Source of the DNA: Chloroflexota bacterium
Lineage (GTDB): Bacteria; Chloroflexota; Anaerolineae; Anaerolineales; Villigracilaceae
Reading direction: 5' to 3'
NCBI GenBank assembly: GCA_016235425.1
Contig: JACRLC010000021.1
Location: 1 to 41,653, forward strand
DNA: 41,653 nt
Positions 7,512 to 14,330 of the stretch are shown here, in pieces (position 1 is the stretch's first letter; every line of letters starts with the position of its first letter). A program made the translations under genes and the position numbers. The notes beneath the pieces were generated by a model. It searched no databases, was not told the origin of the DNA, and saw only the letters and a list, made by a program, of their open reading frames with translations.

Positions 7512-8651
7512 TCACCCCAACAACGGAGTGAGCCGGGTCATCAACATTTCCCAATTTTCAAAGTGAGGCACGCCAGCTTTGTCGAACGCAGCGGCTTTGG
7601 ATTCGCTCCCTGATGTCAACCCAAAGGCGCGGACGGTCACATCCAACCCTGCTTTTTGTAAAACTTCGCCAGCACCCCAGGTTGAGCGAATTCCGCCCAT
7701 TGTATCTTCAACGACCATCAACTCAAACGAGCGTGGCAAACTCGAGAACACACTGTTTAATTGACCTGTCTGTTGCCAATCGGCGGCGGCCTGGATGGCG
7801 GGCCACTCTTCGCCTGTAAATGCCGCGGCGGTTGCGGCCAGAGCCTGGACAGGCGAGGGTTTCAACAAAGCCGCGGCGTCAAGCCCGCGTTCTTTTGCGA
7901 GATATTCCAATCGTCCATAGCCAATGAGAGGGATATCAGGGAGGCCGACAAGTTCCAGTGCGTTCTCCGCTTCGGGCGCGTACCCGACGTGAGAAGTATC
8001 CACCTCCCGCGGCGGCGCGGATGGGCGCGCGGTGATGGATGCCAGATATACATCAGGCTGGCACAGCTTTTCCAGAATCGCTTCGTTGAGATTGGACTTG
8101 TCATGCGAATATAAAAATGATTCCGTCTCCACTTCCGCGGGCAGGTTGTACGTCTCGCTGAACACGCGGCTTCCAAGTGAATAATGCTGGAACAGGCGGG
8201 TCGTATGTGAAAAATTGACATTGCGCGAATCGTGCAGAAGGCTTCGACGCAAGTCTGCTGGAATAAACGGGAAGCATCCGTGTTGCAGGGCGGACTCGGT
8301 TGGATATATATCTGGTAGTACCTCAAACTCAGGGACAGTCACATCGCCCGGCACATATCCATTCATCCTGCGGCCAATCTCCGCCGCGGCGGAGGCCAAA
8401 TCAGAGGGGAGCTTGGCTTCAGGCCAGTGCGAGAGAATGTCATTCCACGCCGCACCGAGCAAAACGGGAACCATGTCCCATTCGCTGAAAATGCCGTGCT
8501 TTTCCAGTTCGGCAATCTTCTCTTCGTGGAAATCAAAATGAGGCACGCCCATCAAACCGGCAAAATAATTCAACGTGGCGTGCAGGGCGGCGCGGTACCC
8601 GCCAGGGTTTACCAACACGCCATCAACATCAAGCAGGATTACCTTCTTCAT
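7512..8651 (-). CDS. HAD-superfamily phosphatase, candidate histidinol-phosphate phosphatase
   Basis: 379 residues with all four HAD motifs: I, LLDVDGVLV (Asp8 nucleophile, Asp10); II, ITARP (Thr207); III, LLKPSP (Lys264); IV, VVEDTMGG (Glu315-Asp316). A large cap/insert fills residues about 20-190, making it longer than ordinary HAD phosphatases. Its ATG overlaps the hisE stop (ATGA at 8648-8651), so it is the last gene of the his operon and translationally coupled to hisE. The operon's HisB lacks the N-terminal phosphatase of the fused enterobacterial enzyme, and no other histidinol-phosphate phosphatase is in the window. Family and fold are seen; the histidinol-phosphate activity is inferred from context only. 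Confidence 0.85.
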   Translation of the reverse strand: MKKVILLDVDGVLVNPGGYRAALHATLNYFAGLMGVPHFDFHEEKIAELEKHGIFSEWDMVPVLLGAAWNDILSHWPEAKLPSDLASAAAEIGRRMNGYVPGDVTVPEFEVLPDIYPTESALQHGCFPFIPADLRRSLLHDSRNVNFSHTTRLFQHYSLGSRVFSETYNLPAEVETESFLYSHDKSNLNEAILEKLCQPDVYLASITARPSAPPREVDTSHVGYAPEAENALELVGLPDIPLIGYGRLEYLAKERGLDAAALLKPSPVQALAATAAAFTGEEWPAIQAAADWQQTGQLNSVFSSLPRSFELMVVEDTMGGIRSTWGAGEVLQKAGLDVTVRAFGLTSGSESKAAAFDKAGVPHFENWEMLMTRLTPLLG

Positions 8652-8923
8652 CGGTGACGCTTCTCCAATTCAGCCAGAATATCTGCCGGGGACAATCCAC
8701 GTGCGGCGAGCAAAACAAGCGTATGATACGTCAAATCGGCGACTTCCTCAATCAGGCGTTTATCATCCTGCGCCAGGGCGGCCACCACCACTTCTGTGCC
8801 TTCTTCGCCGACCTTCTGCGCGATTTTGGGCAGGCCCTCTTCAAACAGACTCGACGTGTACGATTTTTCGGTTGGGTTGTCCTTGCGGTCTTTAATTACG
8901 TCAAACAGCCATTGAATGCTCAT
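8648..8923 (-). CDS. hisE: Phosphoribosyl-ATP pyrophosphohydrolase
   Basis: 91 residues from ATG 8923, which has GAGG 6 nt upstream; an in-frame extension to 9067 runs through hisI and a repeat and is not used. HisE hydrolyses phosphoribosyl-ATP to phosphoribosyl-AMP, the second step of histidine synthesis, in the cytoplasm. The MazG-like helical fold shows in the motifs SYTSSLFEEGLPKIAQKVGEEGTEVV and EEVADLTYHTLVLLAARG, with the acidic metal-binding residues (EEGTE, EEVAD). It is a stand-alone protein, not fused to HisI. Its stop overlaps the start of the HAD gene. Confidence 0.93.
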   Translation of the reverse strand: MSIQWLFDVIKDRKDNPTEKSYTSSLFEEGLPKIAQKVGEEGTEVVVAALAQDDKRLIEEVADLTYHTLVLLAARGLSPADILAELEKRHR

Positions 8924-8943
8924 GATTTTCCTCATAAAGGATA

Positions 8944-8983
8944 ATTCGTCCTTCGACTGCGCTTCGCTCCGCTCAGGACGAAT
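8944..8983. repeat. Palindromic repeat between hisI and hisE
   Basis: ATTCGTCC (8944-8951) and GGACGAAT (8976-8983) enclose CTTCGACTGCGCTTCGCTCC, a GC-rich imperfect palindrome of the CTTCGAC...CTCAGG type. The hisI stop codon (8973-8975) lies inside it. Confidence 0.75.
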
Positions 8984-9302
8984 AAACGCGATAAAAACAA
9001 CTTCGATTTCCAGTGTGACAAGCCGGCCCTGTGGGATGGACACGCACGAGCAGAGTATCCGCATCACAATCCACGCGGACTTCGACCACGCGCTGGATGT
9101 TTCCCGATGCGGCGCCCTTGTGCCACAGTTCGCCGCGACTGCGTGACCAAAAGTGAGTCTCGCCTTTCTCCAAAGTGAGCCGCAAAGATTCTTCGTTCAT
9201 GTAAGCCAGCATCAACACTTCGTTGGTGTCTGCATCCTGCACAATGGCAGGGACGAGTCCGTTGGCATCAAATTTGATTTTTTCAATCAAAACTGTTTTC
9301 AT
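8973..9302 (-). CDS. hisI: Phosphoribosyl-AMP cyclohydrolase
   Basis: 109 residues from ATG 9302; a TTG at 9347 is possible but less likely. HisI opens the adenine ring of phosphoribosyl-AMP (third step). It shows the conserved [12 protein letters not shown], the [16 protein letters not shown] block, the Zn/Mg-binding [12 protein letters not shown], and the cysteines of [11 protein letters not shown]. The final residues (about SS and the stop) are encoded by the palindromic repeat at 8944-8983, so the original 3' end may have been replaced. The gene lies 53 bp after hisF, and the ribosome site is weak. Confidence 0.92.
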   Translation of the reverse strand: MKTVLIEKIKFDANGLVPAIVQDADTNEVLMLAYMNEESLRLTLEKGETHFWSRSRGELWHKGAASGNIQRVVEVRVDCDADTLLVRVHPTGPACHTGNRSCFYRVYSS

Positions 9303-9355
9303 CTCACCATCCGTTTCCAATCCGTCTATCCGATTCGCCGAAGGCAATCCGTTGA

Positions 9356-10117
9356 CTACATTCTCACAGGCACGCCCAACGCCTGCAACCGCCTCTTCAA
9401 CTCAGGAATGCGTAGTTTACCATCATGAAAAAGCGACGCGGCCAGCGCGGCGTCTGCTTCGCCGTTTGTCAGCACTTCCGCAAAATGGGATGGCGTCCCC
9501 GCGCCGCCCGAAGCAATCACCGGAACCGACACGGCTTGAGCGATGGCCCGCGTCAATTCGATGTCATATCCGGCCAATGTTCCATCCGCATCCATGCTGG
9601 TGAGCAGGATTTCGCCCGCGCCAAGCTCCACGCCGCGCACTGCCCACTCGACCGCGTCCAGCCCAGTTGGAATCCGCCCGCCGTTGACGTAGACTTCCCA
9701 GCCCGCCGCGTCCTCGCGTCGACACGCGTCAATGGCGAGCACGATACACTGCGCGCCGAAACGCGACGCGCCTTCGGATAAAAGCTCCGGCGTCCGCACC
9801 GCCGCAGAGTTGATGCTGATTTTGTCGGCGCCGGCCAGCAACAAGCGGCGCATATCGTCCGCGGTTCTGATTCCGCCGCCGACCGTCAACGGCATGAAGA
9901 CGGTATCAGCCACGCGCCCGACCAAATCCAACGTGGTTTCGTGGCCTTCGTGTGTGGCAGAAATATCGAGAAAGACCAACTCGTCCGCGCCTTGCTCATC
10001 GTAAAGCCGCGCCTGCTCAACGGGGTCGCCCGCGTCACGCAGATTTACAAAATTCACACCCTTCACCACACGCCCATCTTTGATGTCGAGGCAGGGGATG
10101 ATTCGTTTTGTCAGCAT
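9356..10117 (-). CDS. hisF: Imidazole glycerol phosphate synthase, cyclase subunit
   Basis: 253 residues from ATG 10117, with AAGGAG 6 nt upstream. This (beta-alpha)8 barrel pairs with HisH to form imidazole glycerol phosphate and AICAR from PRFAR and ammonia. Asp11 in [13 protein letters not shown] and the aspartate of LAIDACR are the catalytic pair. Phosphate-binding loops are [10 protein letters not shown] and [11 protein letters not shown]. The length is normal. The 10 bp to hisA are filled by the end of a long palindromic repeat. Confidence 0.95.
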   Translation of the reverse strand: MLTKRIIPCLDIKDGRVVKGVNFVNLRDAGDPVEQARLYDEQGADELVFLDISATHEGHETTLDLVGRVADTVFMPLTVGGGIRTADDMRRLLLAGADKISINSAAVRTPELLSEGASRFGAQCIVLAIDACRREDAAGWEVYVNGGRIPTGLDAVEWAVRGVELGAGEILLTSMDADGTLAGYDIELTRAIAQAVSVPVIASGGAGTPSHFAEVLTNGEADAALAASLFHDGKLRIPELKRRLQALGVPVRM

Positions 10118-10127
10118 GAAAATCTCC

Positions 10128-10913
10128 TTACGCTCCCTCATCCCCAGCCCTTCCCCCTCTGGGGGAAGGGAGTTTTCCCCTCTCCCTTCGGGAGAGGGTT
10201 AGGGTGAGGGACTCTTTCAAATCCACCGCCCCCTCATACAACGCGCGGCCAATGATGACTCCGGCCAAACCAGCTTCCCGCGCGGCGCGCACATCGTCCA
10301 AAGTGTGTACACCGCCAGAAGCGATTACGTCAAGACCGCTCACATCAGCCAACTCGCGCGTAGCACTGATATTTAACCCACCGCCCAAACCGTCCCGGCT
10401 GATATCTGTGAAAATAATGGTACGCAGGCCCAAAGTCCGCATTTGACGCGCTGTTTCAGACGCGGAAACTCCGCTTTCCGCCTGCCATCCATGCAGGCGG
10501 ACCATGCCGTTTCGCGCGTCGATTCCTACAGCGATTTTTTCTGCGCCAACTTTTTTTATTGCAGTGACAATCACATCGGGTTGTTCAATTGCAAGCGTGC
10601 CAAGTATTGCGCGGCTCACGCCCAACTCAATCACACGCTCAATCGCGTCGAGCGAACGCAGTCCGCCGCCAAACTGAACCTGTGCGCCAAGTTTCAAAAT
10701 TGCCTCAAGCGCGGAACGATTCGCGTCATCGCCCTCGCCGAACGCACCATCCAAATTGACAACGTGCAGCCAGCGCGCGCCCGCACCCAGCCAGCGGCGC
10801 GCCGTCTCAGCCGGGTCGTCACTGTAACTCGTCAGGCGCGCCGGGTCGCCTTCCTGCAAACGCACCACACGGCCGTTTCGCAAATCAATCGCCGGAAAAA
10901 TTTCAAAGCTCAT
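10128..10913 (-). CDS. hisA: ProFAR isomerase
   Basis: 261 residues; typical HisA has about 240-245. It catalyses the Amadori rearrangement of ProFAR to PRFAR. The barrel starts [16 protein letters not shown] (catalytic Asp10) and has FGGGLRS, the second acid in FTDISRDG, and [10 protein letters not shown]. The last roughly 27 residues (from [12 protein letters not shown]) are encoded entirely by a repeat (10135-10210), so the natural C-terminus has been replaced or extended by a mobile palindrome. ATGA overlap with hisH (10910-10913) indicates translational coupling. Confidence 0.95.
   Translation of the reverse strand: MSFEIFPAIDLRNGRVVRLQEGDPARLTSYSDDPAETARRWLGAGARWLHVVNLDGAFGEGDDANRSALEAILKLGAQVQFGGGLRSLDAIERVIELGVSRAILGTLAIEQPDVIVTAIKKVGAEKIAVGIDARNGMVRLHGWQAESGVSASETARQMRTLGLRTIIFTDISRDGLGGGLNISATRELADVSGLDVIASGGVHTLDDVRAAREAGLAGVIIGRALYEGAVDLKESLTLTLSRRERGKLPSPRGGRAGDEGA
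10135..10210. repeat. 76-bp double-hairpin repeat, copy 1
   Basis: Two adjacent palindromes, CCCTTCCCCCTCTGGGGGAAGGG-like and CCTCTCCCTTCGGGAGAGG-like, bounded by CCCTCATCCCCA and GGGTGAGGG. An inverted copy lies at 23621-23693. This copy encodes the C-terminal tail of HisA. Confidence 0.85.
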
Positions 10914-11524
10914 GCCGCCTCCAAAAAGTTTTTCAAAATCCGCAAGCCCACCAACTGGCTTTTCTCCGGGTGGAATTGCACACCGAAAATATTTTCACGG
11001 CGCACCGCGCACGCGTAGGGCAGGCCGTAATTTGTGGTTGCAAGAACGTCGGATGAATTCCACGGCTGACAGTAATACGAGTGATTGAAATAGACATACG
11101 CCCCGGAGAGGACTCCGTTAAACAGGGTCGCATCTTTCTCGACCTCAACCTGATTCCACCCCGTATGCGGAATCTTGATCCCGGGCATTTTCTGGAAATG
11201 CACCACTCGCCCGGGCAATAATCCAAGCCCCGCGTGTTGACCCATCTCTTCGCCAACGTCAAATAACGCTTGCATCCCAACACAGATTCCAAACAATGGG
11301 ACGCCGCGCTCCGCGACATCTTTGACAGCAGACTCCAGCCCGCGCACACGCAAACCATCCATAAAATCGCCGAACGCACCCACGCCAGGCAATACCACAC
11401 GCCTGCCCGATAAAACTTTCTGCGGGTCATCAGTGCGTAACACATTCGCGCCAACACTCTCCAACGCCTTTTGCACGGAACGGAGATTGCCTGTGCCAGC
11501 ATCAATCAGAACAACATCATTCAT
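10910..11524 (-). CDS. hisH: Imidazole glycerol phosphate synthase, glutaminase subunit
   Basis: 204 residues, class I glutamine amidotransferase. It releases ammonia from glutamine for HisF. The catalytic triad is visible: Cys81 in FGICVGMQ, His185 and Glu187 in VQFHPEKSQ. The N-terminus IDAGTGNLRSV and the PGVGAFGDFM oxyanion region are typical. Start at 11524 with AAGGAAG about 7 nt upstream. Its 3' end overlaps hisA by 4 bp; upstream is a long perfect hairpin separating it from hisB. Confidence 0.95.
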   Translation of the reverse strand: MNDVVLIDAGTGNLRSVQKALESVGANVLRTDDPQKVLSGRRVVLPGVGAFGDFMDGLRVRGLESAVKDVAERGVPLFGICVGMQALFDVGEEMGQHAGLGLLPGRVVHFQKMPGIKIPHTGWNQVEVEKDATLFNGVLSGAYVYFNHSYYCQPWNSSDVLATTNYGLPYACAVRRENIFGVQFHPEKSQLVGLRILKNFLEAA

Positions 11525-11539
11525 TGATTACTTCCTTCT

Positions 11540-11590
11540 GTAACGCGAGATTTATCTCGCCTTACGCAAGCGAGATAAATCTCGCGTTAC
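11540..11590. repeat. Perfect 21-bp inverted repeat between hisB and hisH
   Basis: The arms 11540-11560 and 11570-11590 are perfectly complementary (21 bp) around CTTACGCAA. Each arm is itself palindromic (GCGAGAT...ATCTCGC). The hisB stop codon (11587-11589) lies in the right arm. No T-tract follows, so it is more likely a mobile palindrome than a terminator, although it would form a strong intercistronic hairpin in the mRNA. Confidence 0.9.
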
Positions 11591-12174
11591 AACATCCCCT
11601 TCGTGGATGGGATTGCTCCTGCGCGGCGCGGGTCGAGTTGAGTTGCGGAATCCAATGCGCGCGCCCAGGCTTTGAAGAGGGCTTCGGCCTGGTGATGGTC
11701 GTCGCGGCCATAAAGCACGCGGGCATGCAAATTGCATCGCGCCGTTACAGCAAACGACTCGAAGAAATGCGGAAACAAAGTGGTTGGAATATTTCCAACA
11801 TAAGGCGCGTGCCATTCAGCTTGAACCACTGCATAAGGCCGCCCGGACAAATCCACTGCAACGTGTGCCAGTGTCTCATCCATCGGTGCGAAGCAATCAC
11901 CCATGCGGACAATGCCCCTGCGGTCAGCAAGCGCCGCGTCGAAAGCCTGTCCCAGCGCCAGTGCCACATCTTCGACGGTGTGATGCGTGTCAATGTGAAG
12001 GTCGCCCTTTGCCTGCATGGATAAATCAAACAACCCATGAACCGCAAGATGCGTCAGCATGTGGTCGAGGAAGCCAATGCCCGTGGAAATTTCGTGCCTG
12101 CCCGTTCCATCCAAATCCAGTTTGATTGCAATCTGTGTTTCGCTTGTTTGACGGGAAATTTCAGATATTCGCAT
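11587..12174 (-). CDS. hisB: Imidazoleglycerol-phosphate dehydratase
   Basis: 195 residues, the monofunctional dehydratase without the N-terminal histidinol-phosphatase of E. coli HisB. It converts imidazole glycerol phosphate to imidazole acetol phosphate. The Mn-binding histidine and glutamate clusters are clear: [48 protein letters not shown] sits 5-6 nt before ATG 12174. It is separated from the upstream hisC by about 930 bp that contain an oppositely oriented toxin-antitoxin pair. Confidence 0.95.
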   Translation of the reverse strand: MRISEISRQTSETQIAIKLDLDGTGRHEISTGIGFLDHMLTHLAVHGLFDLSMQAKGDLHIDTHHTVEDVALALGQAFDAALADRRGIVRMGDCFAPMDETLAHVAVDLSGRPYAVVQAEWHAPYVGNIPTTLFPHFFESFAVTARCNLHARVLYGRDDHHQAEALFKAWARALDSATQLDPRRAGAIPSTKGML

Positions 12175-12198
12175 GTTTGCTCCTTTTCATTCCATCGC

Positions 12199-12387
12199 CG
12201 TTGGTCGAGTAGACACGAGCTATCCTTGCGAGCGGCCTATCGCCCTGCCCTGGCGGGCTGGGCCAGGGAGACCACCACATTTTCAAGCAACATTTTGTTT
12301 TCACGCAACCTGTTGGCCTCGATACAGCGGCAGAGGTTGAGTAGTTCTGCAAGAGTGTATCGAAACCCGCCGCCTACTCGACCAACG
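12199..12387. repeat. Element with 14-bp inverted ends, between hisB and yefM
   Basis: CGTTGGTCGAGTAG (12199-12212) and CTACTCGACCAACG (12374-12387) are perfect inverted repeats 161 bp apart. Next to the right arm is a TTTCGATACAC-type sequence on the minus strand, as in dispersed TCGAGTAG...TATCGAAA repeats. No target duplication is evident. A 72-codon minus-strand frame crosses it but looks like repeat translation. With the TA promoter, this fills the 12175-12494 gap. Confidence 0.6.
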
Positions 12388-12439
12388 AGTTGTTTTTGAA
12401 CAACCTGTCTGGCAGCTGGATATCGGGCTAAACTTACTC

Positions 12440-12482
12440 TTGACATTTTAATCATTTAGCCGTACAGTACTTCTGTACAGAA
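12440..12482 (+). promoter_or_regulatory. Promoter and YefM-type operator of yefM-yoeB
   Basis: TTGACA (12440-12445), a 17-nt spacer and TACAGT (12463-12468) form a near-consensus sigma-70 promoter. The perfect palindrome TTCTGTACAGAA (12471-12482) contains the TGTACA core bound by YefM in E. coli, with a second GTACAG half overlapping the -10 box. Binding here would block transcription, which fits autorepression by the antitoxin complex. Confidence 0.75.
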
Positions 12483-12494
12483 TGGAGAACCTTT

Positions 12495-12785
12495 ATGACT
12501 ATCGAATTCACCTACACCAGCGCTCGTGAACAACTCGCCAGCCTGCTCGACCGTGTCACAAAAGACCGCGAGGTCATTATCATTCAGCGGCGCGGCTACG
12601 AGGACGTTGCCATGATTTCGGCTGATGAACTCGCCAGCCTGACTGAAACCGCTTATCTTATGCGTTCACCGCAAAACGCCGAGCGGATTTTGTCCGCTTT
12701 AGCGCGCGCCTTGAAGAATGAAGGCCAATCACAAAGCATGGACGACTTGCGCCGCGAGGTGGGGCTTGAAACCAAAAAAGCGTGA
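12495..12785 (+). CDS. yefM: Antitoxin of YefM/Phd family
   Basis: 96 residues, the normal size. The N-terminal DNA-binding domain is recognisable (FTYTSAREQLASLLDRVTKDREVIIIQRRGYEDVAMISADELASL), and a C-terminal tail that would wrap the toxin follows. GGAG lies 7 nt before ATG. The gene overlaps the toxin by 20 nt. The pair sits inside the his operon on the opposite strand, between hisC and hisB, so his read-through RNA would be antisense to it. The operator upstream matches the YefM recognition core. Confidence 0.9.
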   Translation: MTIEFTYTSAREQLASLLDRVTKDREVIIIQRRGYEDVAMISADELASLTETAYLMRSPQNAERILSALARALKNEGQSQSMDDLRREVGLETKKA

Positions 12786-13041
12786 AGCGGTCTTCCAGCG
12801 AGAGTTCATCGAGGATTTGCGATATTGGGTCGAAACTGACCGTAAACTGGCTTTGCGCGCTTTTGAGTTGATTGACACAATCCTGCGCGGCCCATTTGAA
12901 GGGGTTGGAAAACCCGAGCCTCTAAAATATATTGCTCCTGGTTGTTGGTCGCGGCGGTTGACACAGGAACATCGCGTCGTCTACCTCGTGCGCGATAACC
13001 GAATTGACTTTTTGCAGGCAAGATATCATTACAGCAAATAA
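12766..13041 (+). CDS. yoeB: Toxin of YoeB/Txe family, mRNA interferase
   Basis: 91 residues from the likely TTG start at 12766, with GAGGTGG just upstream. An ATG at 12718 would add 16 residues unlike any YoeB. YoeB is a RelE-fold endoribonuclease that cleaves mRNA in the ribosomal A site. Family hallmarks: EDLRYWVETDRK, GPFEGVGKPEPLKY, WSRRLTQEHRVVYLV and the C-terminal ARYHYSK, supplying the Glu, Arg and His-Tyr catalytic residues. It therefore looks intact. Overlap with yefM couples toxin synthesis to antitoxin. Confidence 0.9.
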   Translation: MKPKKREAVFQREFIEDLRYWVETDRKLALRAFELIDTILRGPFEGVGKPEPLKYIAPGCWSRRLTQEHRVVYLVRDNRIDFLQARYHYSK

Positions 13042-13090
13042 TTATTTGTGGAATCCAACGCCCCGACGTTGGACTGCCGAAGTCAGGAGA

Positions 13091-13137
13091 CCCTTCGACG
13101 AGCTCACCTGTGCCTGCGGCACTGGCGCAGGCAGGAC
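13091..13137. repeat. Palindromic repeat at the hisC 3' end
   Basis: CCCTTCGACGAGCTCACCTG followed by TGCCTGCGGCACTGGCGCAGGCAGG, of the same CTTCGAC/GAGCTCA class as 2019-2041. The hisC stop (13104-13106) and its last roughly 10 codons lie inside it. Confidence 0.7.
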
Positions 13138-14237
13138 GGCGCTTCGGACTCCGATTTCAACGCTTTCAATAAAATATCTGTATCCTGCGGCCTCCCTACG
13201 CTGACACGAATGTGGTCGCGCAGACCTGGTTTGTTGAAATAACGCACGAAAATCCCGAACTCATTCGCCAATCGCGCCTTGAGTTTGGACGCGTCTCGTT
13301 CGATAACATGGCAAAGGATAAAATTCGATTGCGTGGGATACGGCCGCAAATACGGAATTTCCTGCAACTTCGCAAACAGACGTGCCCGTTCATTTATTAA
13401 ACGAGCGACAACATCCGTCAACTCATCTACATGCGCCAAAGAGACCTGCGCCGCCACACTCGCCGCTACATTGACGTTGTACGGTTGCTTGGCTTTCCAC
13501 AACACCGGCATCAGCCACGCTGGGAATGCGCCATACCCCACGCGCAGGCCGGCCAGCCCCGCCCACTTGCTAAACGTGCGAAGCACAACCAAATTTTCAC
13601 GCGCTGGAACTTCGCGAATGCGGCTCAAGTCAGCGCCCAGGTTCTCGCCAGCAAACTCGATGTAGGCTTCGTCCAACACCACGAGCACGGGCAGGTTCAG
13701 CAACGAGTCAATTGTTTTCGAGTCAAGGACTGAGCCATCCGGGTTATTTGGCGTGGCAACAAAAAGCATCTTTGGGCGATGAGTTTCTACTACTTGGCGA
13801 ATGGCTTCCACATCCAACGAAAAATCCGCGCGTCGTGGGACTTCAATCACTCTTGCCGCGTTCAACTCAGCATCGAAGGCATACATCCCAAAAGTCGGCG
13901 GACAGGAAAGGATGCAATCGCCTGGTTCCAAAAATACTCGCATCAGTAAATCGAGCAATTCATCCGCGCCCGCCCCAGCCAAAAGATATTCCATCGGCAC
14001 GCCCGTGAACGCCGCGAGCGATGTCCGCAAAGCGCGGCTTTCAGGGTCGGGATAAATGTGTGGGAAATTCAATTTGCCAAGCGCCTCGCGGACAACGGTC
14101 AACGGGCCGTAGGGATTCTCGTTCGCATCCAGTTTGACGATTTGCGAAGGCTCGCGTCCCAGCCGCGCGGAGAGCACTTCAAACGGCTCGATAGGCGTAT
14201 ATGGCGGGAGAGATTCAAGATGAGGGCGGATGTTCAT
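13104..14237 (-). CDS. hisC: Histidinol-phosphate aminotransferase
   Basis: 377 residues from ATG 14237, with GGAGAG 6 nt upstream; an extension to 14270 is not needed. This fold-type I PLP enzyme converts imidazole acetol phosphate to histidinol phosphate. Seen: KLDANENPYGP (35-45), ATPNNPDGS (161-169), Asp189 in VVLDEAY, and Schiff-base Lys224 in RTFSKWAGLAGLRVGYG. The C-terminal APSCLRQCRRHR is encoded by the palindromic repeat at 13091-13137 and is not native. It follows hisG by 93 bp and precedes the inserted TA locus. Confidence 0.93.
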   Translation of the reverse strand: MNIRPHLESLPPYTPIEPFEVLSARLGREPSQIVKLDANENPYGPLTVVREALGKLNFPHIYPDPESRALRTSLAAFTGVPMEYLLAGAGADELLDLLMRVFLEPGDCILSCPPTFGMYAFDAELNAARVIEVPRRADFSLDVEAIRQVVETHRPKMLFVATPNNPDGSVLDSKTIDSLLNLPVLVVLDEAYIEFAGENLGADLSRIREVPARENLVVLRTFSKWAGLAGLRVGYGAFPAWLMPVLWKAKQPYNVNVAASVAAQVSLAHVDELTDVVARLINERARLFAKLQEIPYLRPYPTQSNFILCHVIERDASKLKARLANEFGIFVRYFNKPGLRDHIRVSVGRPQDTDILLKALKSESEAPSCLRQCRRHR

Positions 14238-14330
14238 GCGAATCTCTCCGAGGGTGAGAGTGCATCGCACTGCCTGGAAACGGAATCAAATTGGAGCGGG
14301 GAAAGAAGCGGGGTTTTCATCCTCACATCC

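Noticed and set aside
8924-9067. N-terminal extension of HisE to 139 residues
   Set aside because: The extra residues come from the palindromic repeat and the antisense-like part of hisI; a good ribosome site lies at the internal ATG 8923.
10118-10141. HisF start at 10141
   Set aside because: The extra residues come from the repeat, whereas ATG 10117 has AAGGAG at 6 nt and begins the conserved [14 protein letters not shown].
12237-12455. 72-codon minus-strand frame between hisB and yefM
   Set aside because: It crosses a short inverted-end element and the TA promoter; its residues look like translated repeat, and no family is recognised.
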